Assembly: GCA_030538115.1 (NCBI GenBank)
Contig: JAUNUP010000008.1
Span: 1-40,766, forward strand
Length of the DNA stretch: 40,766 nucleotides
Source: Dermatophilus congolensis
GTDB taxonomy: Bacteria; Actinomycetota; Actinomycetes; Actinomycetales; Dermatophilaceae
Reading direction: 5' to 3'
Below, piece by piece: positions 34,093 to 40,766 of the stretch (its first letter is position 1; every line of letters begins with the position of its first letter). The notes under the pieces are model-generated. The model was not told where the DNA came from, did no database searches, and saw only the letters and a list, made by a program, of their open reading frames with translations. The position numbers and the translations under genes were made by a program.

Positions 34093-36197
34093 AACCGGCC
34101 TCGCCCGCCACCGGACCGAACGATCCAGGAGCGCCCGTGAACCCTCTGACCACCGAGACCTCCACCGCAACCACCCCCGACTCAGCCCGCTTGCCGCGGG
34201 ACCGCCGCGTGGGGATCGTCGTCGTCAACTACGGATCCAGCGACCTGCTCGCATCGAACCTGGCCCGGGTCGCGAGCGAGGCCGCAGCGCACCCCGACCT
34301 GCCCGAACCCGTCGTCGTCGTGGTCGACAACCCGACCGACGAGACCGAACGCGCCGCCGTGCGCGAGCTGTGCCAGCGGCACGGATGGATTCTCGAAACC
34401 CCGCCCACCAACATCGGATTCGGTGCCGGCGCCAACCTCGGCGCCACGGCCGCGCTCGAAGCAGGCGCGGGCATCCTGCTCATGCTCAACCCCGACGCGT
34501 ACGTCGACGCGCGCAGCCTCGCCCGCCTCGCCGACGTCGTCACCGCTGAGCCGATGACGCTCGCGGCCCCCGTCATCACGACCTCCACCGGCGAGGTGTG
34601 GTTCGACGGAGCCGGAGTCGAGACCGCAACCGGAGCCATGACCGGCAGCGACCGCATGCACGAACCCGGCGTGGAGCCGTGGCTCACAGGCGCCTGCCTC
34701 GCCGCCTCCGCGCACCTGTGGACGACGGTCGGCGGCTTCGACGACGACTACTTTCTCTACTGGGAAGACGTCGACCTGTCGCGTCGAGTGCGCGAGGCCG
34801 GAGGCGCGTTGCGGGTCGTCGCGGATGCCTCAGCGGTGCACGACGAGGGCGGCACACAGGGCCTTGACCAGCGCTCTCGTGCCAAGTCGCAGACGTACTA
34901 CTACTACAACATCCGCAACCGGATGCTCTACGCGGCCAAGTTCCTCACGCCTGCTGCGCGGAGGCGGTGGCTGCTGGCCTCGGTGCCCGAGGCCTGGGCG
35001 GTGCTGCTGCGCGGAGGGCGGCGCCAGTTCGTGCAGAGTCGTCAGCCGCTCGTGACCGCCGCGAAGGCCGTGGCCGACGGCGCTGCCACGCGCACCGGCA
35101 CGCGGGGCAGCGGTGGGAGGCTCGCCCGGGCCGGGACGAGTAGGGCCATCAGCTCGAACACGACCTCCGGGGCGGGTGTGCAGACACGTCCGCTGCGGGT
35201 GCTGCAGAGCTACAGCACCCCGTTGGAATTCCATAACCCCTACGTCAAGCTCATGGACTCTTCGCTCGAGGCCTCGGGTCGCGCCGAGGTGTTGCACTTC
35301 TCGTGGCGCAACGCGCTGCTCGGCGATTACGACGTGTTGCACGTGCACTGGCCCGAGGACGTCTTCGACGCGACCACCCCGCTCAAGGCCGCGGGCAAGC
35401 GCGTGACGATGGCCCTGTGGCTGGCGCGTCTCGCGGCCCGCCGTACCGCCATCGTGCGCACGGTGCACAACCTCGACCTGCCCAGCGGCATGGACCAGGT
35501 CAAGCGCCGCCTCATCCTCGCGCTCGACACGATGACCACGTACCGGGTGCTCATCAGCGAGACCACCCCGCGCCCCGACGGGCCGCACGGCATCGTGCTG
35601 CACGGGCACTACATCGACTGGCTGGCCGATCAGCCCAGGTCGCAGCAGGTGCCGGGGCGGATCGCGTATTTCGGGCTCGTGCGCCGGTACAAGAACGTCG
35701 AGGCGCTCGCGCAGGCCTTCGCGCAGACCCGCGACACCCACCCGGAGTGGTCGCTGACGATCTCGGGCCGCCCCTCCAGCGACGATCTCGTCGCCTCCAT
35801 CGAGGCGATCATCGACGGCGACCCCCGCGTCACGACGACACTGCGCTACCTCACCGACGCCGAGGTCGTCGCCGACGTGACGGCCTGCGAGCTGGTCGTG
35901 CTGCCGTACAAGGAGATGCACAACTCCGGCTCGCTGCTGACCACCCTCTCGCTGGGGCGGCCCGCGCTCGTGCCCGAGAACGCCACGAACCGGGCCGTCG
36001 CCGACGAGGTCGGGCCGGGGTGGGTGCACTTCTACTCTGGCGAGCTGGCCGCCTCCGACCTGGAGCGGGTCATGGATGACCTGCGGGAGAACCCGCCCAC
36101 CGGTGCGCCCGACCTGTCACGCCGCGACTGGGACGTCTCGGCCGCCGGTCACCTGGCGGCCTACGAGGCGGCACTGGCGATCACGCACCGCCGCTAG
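34089..36197 (+). CDS. Two-domain glycosyltransferase: GT2 fused to a GT-B (GumK-like) domain
   Basis: The 702-residue protein joins two transferases. Residues about 37-300 form a GT2 domain like rhamnosyl/galactofuranosyl transferases: VGIVVVNYGSSDLLASNL, VVVVVDNPTDE, IGFGAGANLGA, ILLMLNPDAYVDA, PWLTGACLAASAHLW and GGFDDDYFLYWEDVDLSRRV. A linker of about 35 residues (Gly/Ser/Arg-rich) is followed from about 368 by a GT-B domain: LRVLQSYSTPLEFHNPYV, LGDYDVLHVHWPEDVF, IVRTVHNLDLP, RIAYFGLVRRYKNVEAL and CELVVLPYKEMHNSGSLLTTLSLG. Fusion would let two successive sugars be added by one protein. No stop or frame break occurs in the linker. Its ATG overlaps the flippase stop by four bases, so the two are co-translated. 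Confidence 0.87.
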   Translation: MKPASPATGPNDPGAPVNPLTTETSTATTPDSARLPRDRRVGIVVVNYGSSDLLASNLARVASEAAAHPDLPEPVVVVVDNPTDETERAAVRELCQRHGWILETPPTNIGFGAGANLGATAALEAGAGILLMLNPDAYVDARSLARLADVVTAEPMTLAAPVITTSTGEVWFDGAGVETATGAMTGSDRMHEPGVEPWLTGACLAASAHLWTTVGGFDDDYFLYWEDVDLSRRVREAGGALRVVADASAVHDEGGTQGLDQRSRAKSQTYYYYNIRNRMLYAAKFLTPAARRRWLLASVPEAWAVLLRGGRRQFVQSRQPLVTAAKAVADGAATRTGTRGSGGRLARAGTSRAISSNTTSGAGVQTRPLRVLQSYSTPLEFHNPYVKLMDSSLEASGRAEVLHFSWRNALLGDYDVLHVHWPEDVFDATTPLKAAGKRVTMALWLARLAARRTAIVRTVHNLDLPSGMDQVKRRLILALDTMTTYRVLISETTPRPDGPHGIVLHGHYIDWLADQPRSQQVPGRIAYFGLVRRYKNVEALAQAFAQTRDTHPEWSLTISGRPSSDDLVASIEAIIDGDPRVTTTLRYLTDAEVVADVTACELVVLPYKEMHNSGSLLTTLSLGRPALVPENATNRAVADEVGPGWVHFYSGELAASDLERVMDDLRENPPTGAPDLSRRDWDVSAAGHLAAYEAALAITHRR

Positions 36198-36219
36198 AGA
36201 CTCAGCCGCGGTAGCGGGC

Positions 36220-37374
36220 TCACGCGCCGACGGCCGCCGCGACCTGGAGGATCTGGGCTCGGTAACGCTCCAGGGAGAAGTCGGTGCGGGCCCAGGCCCG
36301 CGCGGAGGTCGCGATGCGGGTCGCGTCGGCCGGGTGATCGATGAGCCACGCGACCTTGGCAGCGATGTCTTGCGCGTCCGGCTGCACATGCAGGCCGGTG
36401 ACCTGGTCTTTTACGGTCTCCAGGTGGCCCGCGGCGGCCACTGCGACCACCGGCCGTTGGGCGAGCTGTGCCTCGACGACGGCGTTGCCGAACGGCTCCC
36501 GAAGTGACGGGGCGATCACGGCGTCGCTGCGATCCCAGACGACCGACGACGGCGAGACGTAGCCGGTGAACTCGACCCGCCCCTCCAGCACCGGAACGGC
36601 GGCGGTATTGCGAAGCTCCTGCTCGTACCACTCGTACCCCGCGAACGGGGTGCCCGCGACCTCGAGGTGAATGTCGCGGCCCTGCTCCGCGAGCAGGCGT
36701 GCGGCCTCGACGGCCAAGTGAACGCCCTTGCGCGGAGATAGTCGGCCGAGCGTACACAGCCGGTACGGCGTGCCGCCCGGAGGTGAGACGGGCACACTGG
36801 CCCGGTCGGGAACGCCGTTGTGTACGAGGTGGATCCGAGAGGCGAGTAGTGGGATCGCGTCGATGGCCGCCTGCTTGGCCGCCTCCGAGATCGCGATGAG
36901 CCCGTCGGCCATGAGCAGCGGGCTCGACAGTGCCACGAGCAGGGCCTTCTTGTCGGAATTCTCGGCCTCGTGCAGGTGACAGAGAACGGGGATCCCCGCG
37001 AGTTTGGCCGCACTGATCCACCAGGGGATCACGGTCGTGTTCACGTACACGAGCCCGGGGCGCTCGGCTTTGATGAGCATGCGGATGTCGGAGTGGGCCC
37101 GCACCGCTCCGCGACCCAACTCGGCCAGGCCGGAGGCGGACAGGAACGACCGCCGGATCACCGGGAACCGCCCGATGCGCACCTCGGCCCCGCGGGCACC
37201 CAGTTCGGGTACCAGCGGCCCGTCGTTCGGGAGGGCGACGACGACCCGCCTGCCGTCTTCGACGAAGGCGGTCACGGTCTCGAGCATCTGCAGGTCCGAG
37301 CCGTACAGTTCGGCCCCGGCGTGAGCGAACAGAACGGTGCGTGCGGCAGCAGTCGTGGCGGTTCTGCGAGTCAT
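36220..37374 (-). CDS. Glycosyltransferase family 4
   Basis: This is a predicted GT-B glycosyltransferase, 384 residues, with well-kept motifs. The N-terminal acceptor domain has TVLFAHAGAELYGSDLQMLETV, VVVALPNDGPLVPEL, LVYVNTTVIPWWISAA and VLCHLHEAENSDKKA. The donor domain has YRLCTLGRLSPRKGVHLAVEA, LEVAGTPFAGYEWY, DAVIAPSLREPFGNAVVEAQLAQRPVVAV (E-x7-E: EPFGNAVVE) and VKDQVTGLHVQPDAQD. The AGAELYGSDLQML start is typical of a group in surface-polysaccharide clusters. The ATG at 37374 has GGGAAGGA four bases upstream. It is convergent with the two-domain transferase (22-bp gap) and divergent from the GNAT gene. Confidence 0.92.
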   Translation of the reverse strand: MTRRTATTAAARTVLFAHAGAELYGSDLQMLETVTAFVEDGRRVVVALPNDGPLVPELGARGAEVRIGRFPVIRRSFLSASGLAELGRGAVRAHSDIRMLIKAERPGLVYVNTTVIPWWISAAKLAGIPVLCHLHEAENSDKKALLVALSSPLLMADGLIAISEAAKQAAIDAIPLLASRIHLVHNGVPDRASVPVSPPGGTPYRLCTLGRLSPRKGVHLAVEAARLLAEQGRDIHLEVAGTPFAGYEWYEQELRNTAAVPVLEGRVEFTGYVSPSSVVWDRSDAVIAPSLREPFGNAVVEAQLAQRPVVAVAAAGHLETVKDQVTGLHVQPDAQDIAAKVAWLIDHPADATRIATSARAWARTDFSLERYRAQILQVAAAVGA

Positions 37375-37492
37375 GACGTCCTTCCCTCGGATTCGAACCT
37401 AACGGCCCCACAGCGGACGATTTCGTGAGTTGTGGGTCTGCCCACCAGAATTCGCGGGGCTAGCGTGGCGGCCGAGTCGCGAGAGGAGAGCC

Positions 37493-38272
37493 ATGACCGA
37501 CGTTGGCACGCCCGCCCCGGTACCGCACTCGGAGAAGACAGAGCACGCGGAGAACCCCGCCGCCGAGATCTCCTGGGCACGCACGCGAGCACGCCTGGCC
37601 GTGAGGCGTACGCGCGAGCGGGCGCGGTCGCTGGCCGGTCGCACGCAGACGCCTCCGACTCGGCGGGCGCCGACCGTGCGGGTCGCCGACTGCGAACTGC
37701 GGCCCCTCGCGCGCAGTGACCAGCAGTCCTGGAGTGCCTCGATGCGGGCCAACGCGGCCCGCATGGGCCCGTGGTGGGGCATCGACGACTGGGCTGCGGC
37801 CACCGATCACATCGCGTTCGCCGCGCACTACACGCACTGGGCCAGGCAGGCCAGGGCGGGAACGGGGCTGGCCTTGGCGATGTGCACCCCCGATGCGGGC
37901 GTTATCGGCGAATTGCAGGTCTGGCACATCGACCCTGGGGCGGGAACGGCCGAGCTCGGCGTGTGGGCCGCACCGAACACCGTCTCCGCGCGGGTGATGC
38001 TGCCGCTGCTCGCCGGCGGGGTCGACTACTTGTTCGAATGTTGTGGACTGGTGCGCTTTGACTCACCTGTTGCAGCCGGCAACCTCGCACCGCGCAAGCT
38101 GTTGGAGTCCGCGAACTTCGTGAACGAGGGCACGCTCTCGCAATGGCGGCGCGTGCGCGGCGAGATGACCGACTTCGACATGTACGGCCTCACGCCGGAG
38201 CGGTGGGCCGTGGGGCGTTCCCGCCTTTATCGCCTGAACCCGTGGGAGCCGTTGCTCAGGCCTCTCGCGTGA
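37493..38272 (+). CDS. RimJ/RimL-like GNAT N-acetyltransferase
   Basis: This is a predicted acetyl-CoA-dependent N-acetyltransferase, 259 residues. The first 75 residues are a charged, Arg-rich extension. The GNAT domain starts at ELRPLARSDQQSWSASMRANAARMGPWWG and continues through ALAMCTPDAGVIGELQVWHI, AELGVWAAPNTVSARVMLPLL, CCGLVRFDSPVAAGNLAPRKLLESANFVNEG and LTPERWAVGRSRLY. This resembles enzymes that acetylate the N-terminal residue of ribosomal proteins, but such proteins also occur with unknown amine substrates. The classic Q/RxxGxG/A pyrophosphate loop is not obvious. The ATG at 37493 has AGGAGA upstream and is better than 37430. Its last 17 bases overlap the end of the convergent GT2 gene. 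Its role in the locus is unclear. Confidence 0.82.
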   Translation: MTDVGTPAPVPHSEKTEHAENPAAEISWARTRARLAVRRTRERARSLAGRTQTPPTRRAPTVRVADCELRPLARSDQQSWSASMRANAARMGPWWGIDDWAAATDHIAFAAHYTHWARQARAGTGLALAMCTPDAGVIGELQVWHIDPGAGTAELGVWAAPNTVSARVMLPLLAGGVDYLFECCGLVRFDSPVAAGNLAPRKLLESANFVNEGTLSQWRRVRGEMTDFDMYGLTPERWAVGRSRLYRLNPWEPLLRPLA

Positions 38273-39302
38273 GGGCTCGCCTCCAGCGGGGTTTGCCGTT
38301 GCGGGCGTAGCCGTCGTGCACGATGTCCCAGGCCCCGAGGCACATGCCGCCGCCGCGCATGAGCGTGTGCAGGCCGCCTCCGACGTTGCCCGGTGAACGA
38401 CGCGCCGCTCCGGCCGCGACGCGTGCCGCGCCCGCGCCGACGCGCAGCGCGCCCGCTCCGGTCAGGGCCACGCGGCGCAGCACCGTTCGCGCCGCGACCG
38501 GGTCGAGTTGCCGGCTGCTCTCGTTGCTGCCGTCGATCATCGACCGGGTGAGCACCCAGGCGGGGCGCAGCCGGTCGGCCGGGATGGTCTCGGTGACCAC
38601 CGCCCTACGGCACCAGATGATCTCGCCGCCCGCCCGCGTGATGCGGTCAGTGAACATCACGTCTTCGCCGCCCCTGGTGCCGACCGCCGGCATCCGCACG
38701 CCGAGGGCCCGAATCTGCCGCATGTCGAGCAGCAGGTTGCCGGTGCCCGCGTGGGTGAGCAGCGATCCGTCGGTGAAATCGGGGCTGGCGTGAAACGGAC
38801 CGTCGACGATCCACGGCAGCGGCTCCCCTCCGGAGGCGGTGAGCTCGGGATACGCCGGCAGCACCGGCCCCGCGACGGCCGCGGCCGACGTGGCGGCGCG
38901 CGTGGCGAGCAGTTCGGCGAGCCATTCGTCGCACGGGATTTCGTCGTCGTCGATGAACACGAGAACGTCGGTGGCGCACTCGTCGAGCGCGCGAGTACGG
39001 GCCGCGGCTATGCCGGGTTCGGTCTCGTGTACGTAGCGGATCTGTACGGGGGTCGGCGTCCGTTCGCCAGCGGTCTCCGCAGCAGCCTGTGCGGCGGCCT
39101 CGACCACGGGCGCAGCGCCGCCTGCGAGGTCGTTGTCGACCACGAGGACGTGCGCGGGATTACCGGTGGCCGTGGCAGCGGCGGCCTGGTCGGCGAGCCG
39201 GGGGAGCAGCCCGGCGAGGGCGTCATTACGCCGGAACGTGACCACGGCGATCGTGACGGAAACGCCGGCCGGCAGGGTGGATTCCGATGAGACGGTCGAC
39301 AT
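38256..39302 (-). CDS. Glycosyltransferase family 2 (second of a paralogous pair)
   Basis: This is a predicted inverting GT-A glycosyltransferase, 348 residues. Motifs are VTIAVVTFRRNDALAGLLPRL, HVLVVDNDLAGG, RYVHETEPGIAAARTRALDE, the metal site VLVFIDDDEIPCDEWLAEL, THAGTGNLLLDMRQI, VGTRGGEDVMFTDRITRAGGEIIWCRRAVV and RPAWVLTRSMIDGSNESSR. These match in order and spacing the GT2 at 14540-15505 (FIDDDELPDEGWL, NNLLLS, GGSDLRITRALIAAGG, WVLTRTARSTNVS). The C-terminal 60 residues are basic and Ala/Gly-rich. The start is the ATG at 39302. It lies next to the second beta-helix gene. Confidence 0.9.
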   Translation of the reverse strand: MSTVSSESTLPAGVSVTIAVVTFRRNDALAGLLPRLADQAAAATATGNPAHVLVVDNDLAGGAAPVVEAAAQAAAETAGERTPTPVQIRYVHETEPGIAAARTRALDECATDVLVFIDDDEIPCDEWLAELLATRAATSAAAVAGPVLPAYPELTASGGEPLPWIVDGPFHASPDFTDGSLLTHAGTGNLLLDMRQIRALGVRMPAVGTRGGEDVMFTDRITRAGGEIIWCRRAVVTETIPADRLRPAWVLTRSMIDGSNESSRQLDPVAARTVLRRVALTGAGALRVGAGAARVAAGAARRSPGNVGGGLHTLMRGGGMCLGAWDIVHDGYARNGKPRWRRALTREA

Positions 39303-39378
39303 GCGAACGAACCTAGTTCAGCCCTCGATTGTGCTGCTGCGCGTGGGAATTGGTCTGTGGGTCGTCAGTCGAGCCAGG

Positions 39379-40766
39379 TCATGGGGATGGTGGCACCGGA
39401 CGCCCGGCGCCCACGGTGCCGCGCCACGAGAACTGTGCCGCCAGGCCCGGGCGCGACGCCCCCTGCACGCTGCCGGTGTCCTGGCCCGTGGCCTTGGTGA
39501 ACGCGGCCAGTGACGCGAACACTGCGGGGTTGTCGCCGGTCCGACTCCACACGTGGGTCCAGGGGCGGCCACCTCGCGGATCGGGCAGGTAGAGATTGCC
39601 GCGTAGCCGGATGTCGAGCGAGCCGGCGTCGAGCGTCTTCGTGTAGTCCTCGACGGCGAAGAGGGTGTCGGCGTCACTGCGCACCTGTTCGCGGGCAGCC
39701 GCGCCCCCTGAGCCCGGTCCCGAGTCGACTCCGAACTGTCCGGTCGCGTTGGACAGCACCGAGTTGACCAGCTCCGAGCTGCCGATCACCCACGTCGGTG
39801 AGCCGTTCGAGCCGGTGAGCAGACGGGTGTCCGCGCCCGGATCGGAGGGGCGCCGACCGTCCTGCACGAACATGACCTGGCGTCGGTTCGCGACGGTCGT
39901 CGCGTTCCAGATCCGCACGTGGTCGGAATTCTGAACGCTGATGCCCGCGTCACCGTTGCGGGCGGCGACGGCGCGCAGCACGTCGACGCCCGCGCACAGT
40001 TCGACCTGGATGCCGTGTACGAGGTTGTCGGTGGCGTCGACGCCGATCACGTCGCTGTCGACCACCGATTCGTCGAGCCAGAGTCCGTTGCCGCGGTTGC
40101 CGCTGTAGCTGCCTCCGCGTACGTACAGTCCGCGGCTCAGCGTGATCTTGGCCCCCGCAGAGGCGGGCGCGGCGTTGAACCGCTGGGTGTTGTTGCCCGT
40201 GGCGACCACGTCGAGCAGCCGCAGGTCGTCGGCGCGGTGGGCGTGCAGGCCGAGCATTCCCGACTCCCGCAGGGTGACGCGCTCGAGCGTGACGTCGTGC
40301 GTCTGCACACTGACCCCGATCGTCGAACTGCCCGTGACCAGCACGTCGCGCAGCACGGCTCCGGGACCGTCGAGGGTGATGGCCCCAAAATCCGGCAGCG
40401 AGGGCACGTGGCGACGGACGCCGATGCCCTCGACCTGCGCGCCCGGGCCCGTGACCAGCAGCGCCTTGGTGATCGCGCCCGCCGAGAGGGGGCGCTTGCC
40501 GCCCGGGTCGTCGCCGACGTAGAGCGCCTGTTCCGCCTCGTCGACGTAGAAGGTTCCGGGCTTCACCTCTGCGATCGAGCCGACCTGCGTGAGGGCACTG
40601 CCACCGAGCCAGATCTGCTGCGGATCGGCCGCCAGCGGAAACTCCGGGTCGACGAACCGCCAACCGGGCTCTGTGTTGTCGGGGGCGCCGCGCGTGAAGG
40701 TGGGGCTGGTGTCGAGGCGGATCGAGTACCCGGGCATCCGCCACACTCCCGTCTGGCCCGTCTGGC
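39379..40766 (-). CDS. Right-handed parallel beta-helix protein, second copy (start beyond window)
   Basis: At least 462 residues are visible; the frame stays open to the right edge (…QTGQTGVWRMPGYSIRLD), so the N-terminus with any signal or anchor is missing. Region by region it matches the beta-helix protein at 21730-23523: FYVDEAEQALYVGDDPGGK with FHIDAAERSLTIGTDPAGR, VEGIGVRRHVPSLPDFGAITL with LEGFGVRRYANSLTTFGAVYL, LERVTLRESGMLGLHAHRADDLRL with the equivalent turn there, and LWLDESVVDSDVIGVDA with IWMDESVVDFTIVGNTV. A role in binding or modifying the exported glycan is inferred from the setting. A GTG at 40746 is in frame but is not the natural start, since homology continues through it. 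Confidence 0.85.
   Translation of the reverse strand, partial: QTGQTGVWRMPGYSIRLDTSPTFTRGAPDNTEPGWRFVDPEFPLAADPQQIWLGGSALTQVGSIAEVKPGTFYVDEAEQALYVGDDPGGKRPLSAGAITKALLVTGPGAQVEGIGVRRHVPSLPDFGAITLDGPGAVLRDVLVTGSSTIGVSVQTHDVTLERVTLRESGMLGLHAHRADDLRLLDVVATGNNTQRFNAAPASAGAKITLSRGLYVRGGSYSGNRGNGLWLDESVVDSDVIGVDATDNLVHGIQVELCAGVDVLRAVAARNGDAGISVQNSDHVRIWNATTVANRRQVMFVQDGRRPSDPGADTRLLTGSNGSPTWVIGSSELVNSVLSNATGQFGVDSGPGSGGAAAREQVRSDADTLFAVEDYTKTLDAGSLDIRLRGNLYLPDPRGGRPWTHVWSRTGDNPAVFASLAAFTKATGQDTGSVQGASRPGLAAQFSWRGTVGAGRPVPPSP

Noticed and set aside
40747..40766. GCCAGACGG tandem repeat at the right edge as a mobile-element end
   Set aside because: It is in-frame coding sequence (QTGQTG) of the beta-helix protein, and the window ends there.

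Overview
The window is 40.8 kb of very GC-rich DNA. Strong codon bias, frequent GTG starts, Shine-Dalgarno sites of GGAG/AGGA type, an actinobacterial-style Mfd and a Gram-positive surface-polysaccharide gene set with no outer-membrane export protein all point to a high-GC Gram-positive actinomycete. A Micrococcales relative such as Intrasporangiaceae/Dermatophilaceae is my guess, not a demonstrated assignment. No tRNA, rRNA, insertion sequence, CRISPR array or phage gene was seen.

Layout. (1) 191-3910: the housekeeping repair gene mfd. (2) 3983-5485 (minus): a first flippase (Wzx). (3) 5701-8929: a lipoprotein translationally coupled to a secreted SGNH hydrolase, then two left-handed beta-helix acyltransferases. 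(4) 9223-14451 (plus): glycosyltransferase, O-antigen-polymerase-like protein (Wzy), glycosyltransferase, and a chain-length regulator with a broken nucleotide-binding domain. (5) 14540-19222 (minus): GT2, a lipoprotein with a polysaccharide-lyase-like fold, GT4, and a fused Alg14-Alg13-type transferase. (6) 19584-21649 (plus): rhomboid protease and a glutamate-1-semialdehyde-aminomutase-like aminotransferase. (7) 21730-23523 (minus): an anchored parallel beta-helix protein. (8) 23756-26586 (plus): second chain-length regulator and second Wzy-like protein. (9) 26664-32350 (minus): a sugar-modification set of two C-methyltransferase-family proteins (one apparently inactivated), a PIG-L deacetylase, a glucose-1-phosphate cytidylyltransferase-like enzyme and a GT4. 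(10) 32692-36197 (plus): second flippase coupled to a two-domain glycosyltransferase. (11) 36220-40766: GT4, a RimJ-like acetyltransferase, a GT2 paralogous to the one in block 5, and the truncated start-less paralogue of the beta-helix protein.

How it fits together. This is a Wzx/Wzy-type cell-surface polysaccharide locus. Glycosyltransferases build a lipid-linked repeat unit, which is decorated by O-acetyl, C-methyl and amino groups. Flippases move it across the membrane, Wzy proteins polymerise it and Wzz-like regulators set chain length. The secreted or anchored beta-helix, lyase-like and SGNH proteins could trim or modify the polymer outside. Flippase, polymerase, chain-length regulator, GT2 and beta-helix protein each occur twice, so the locus may make two polymers or carry an ancient duplication. 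A priming phosphoglycosyltransferase, a CDP-glucose 4,6-dehydratase and an intact tyrosine kinase/phosphatase pair are not in the window.

The most unusual points are: both chain-length regulators have lost the P-loop needed for kinase activity; a C-methyltransferase paralogue has lost its catalytic and SAM-binding residues; two beta-helix paralogues lie at the two halves of the locus; a near-identical palindromic repeat pair overlaps two convergent stop codons; and two strong dyads lie in one divergent promoter region.
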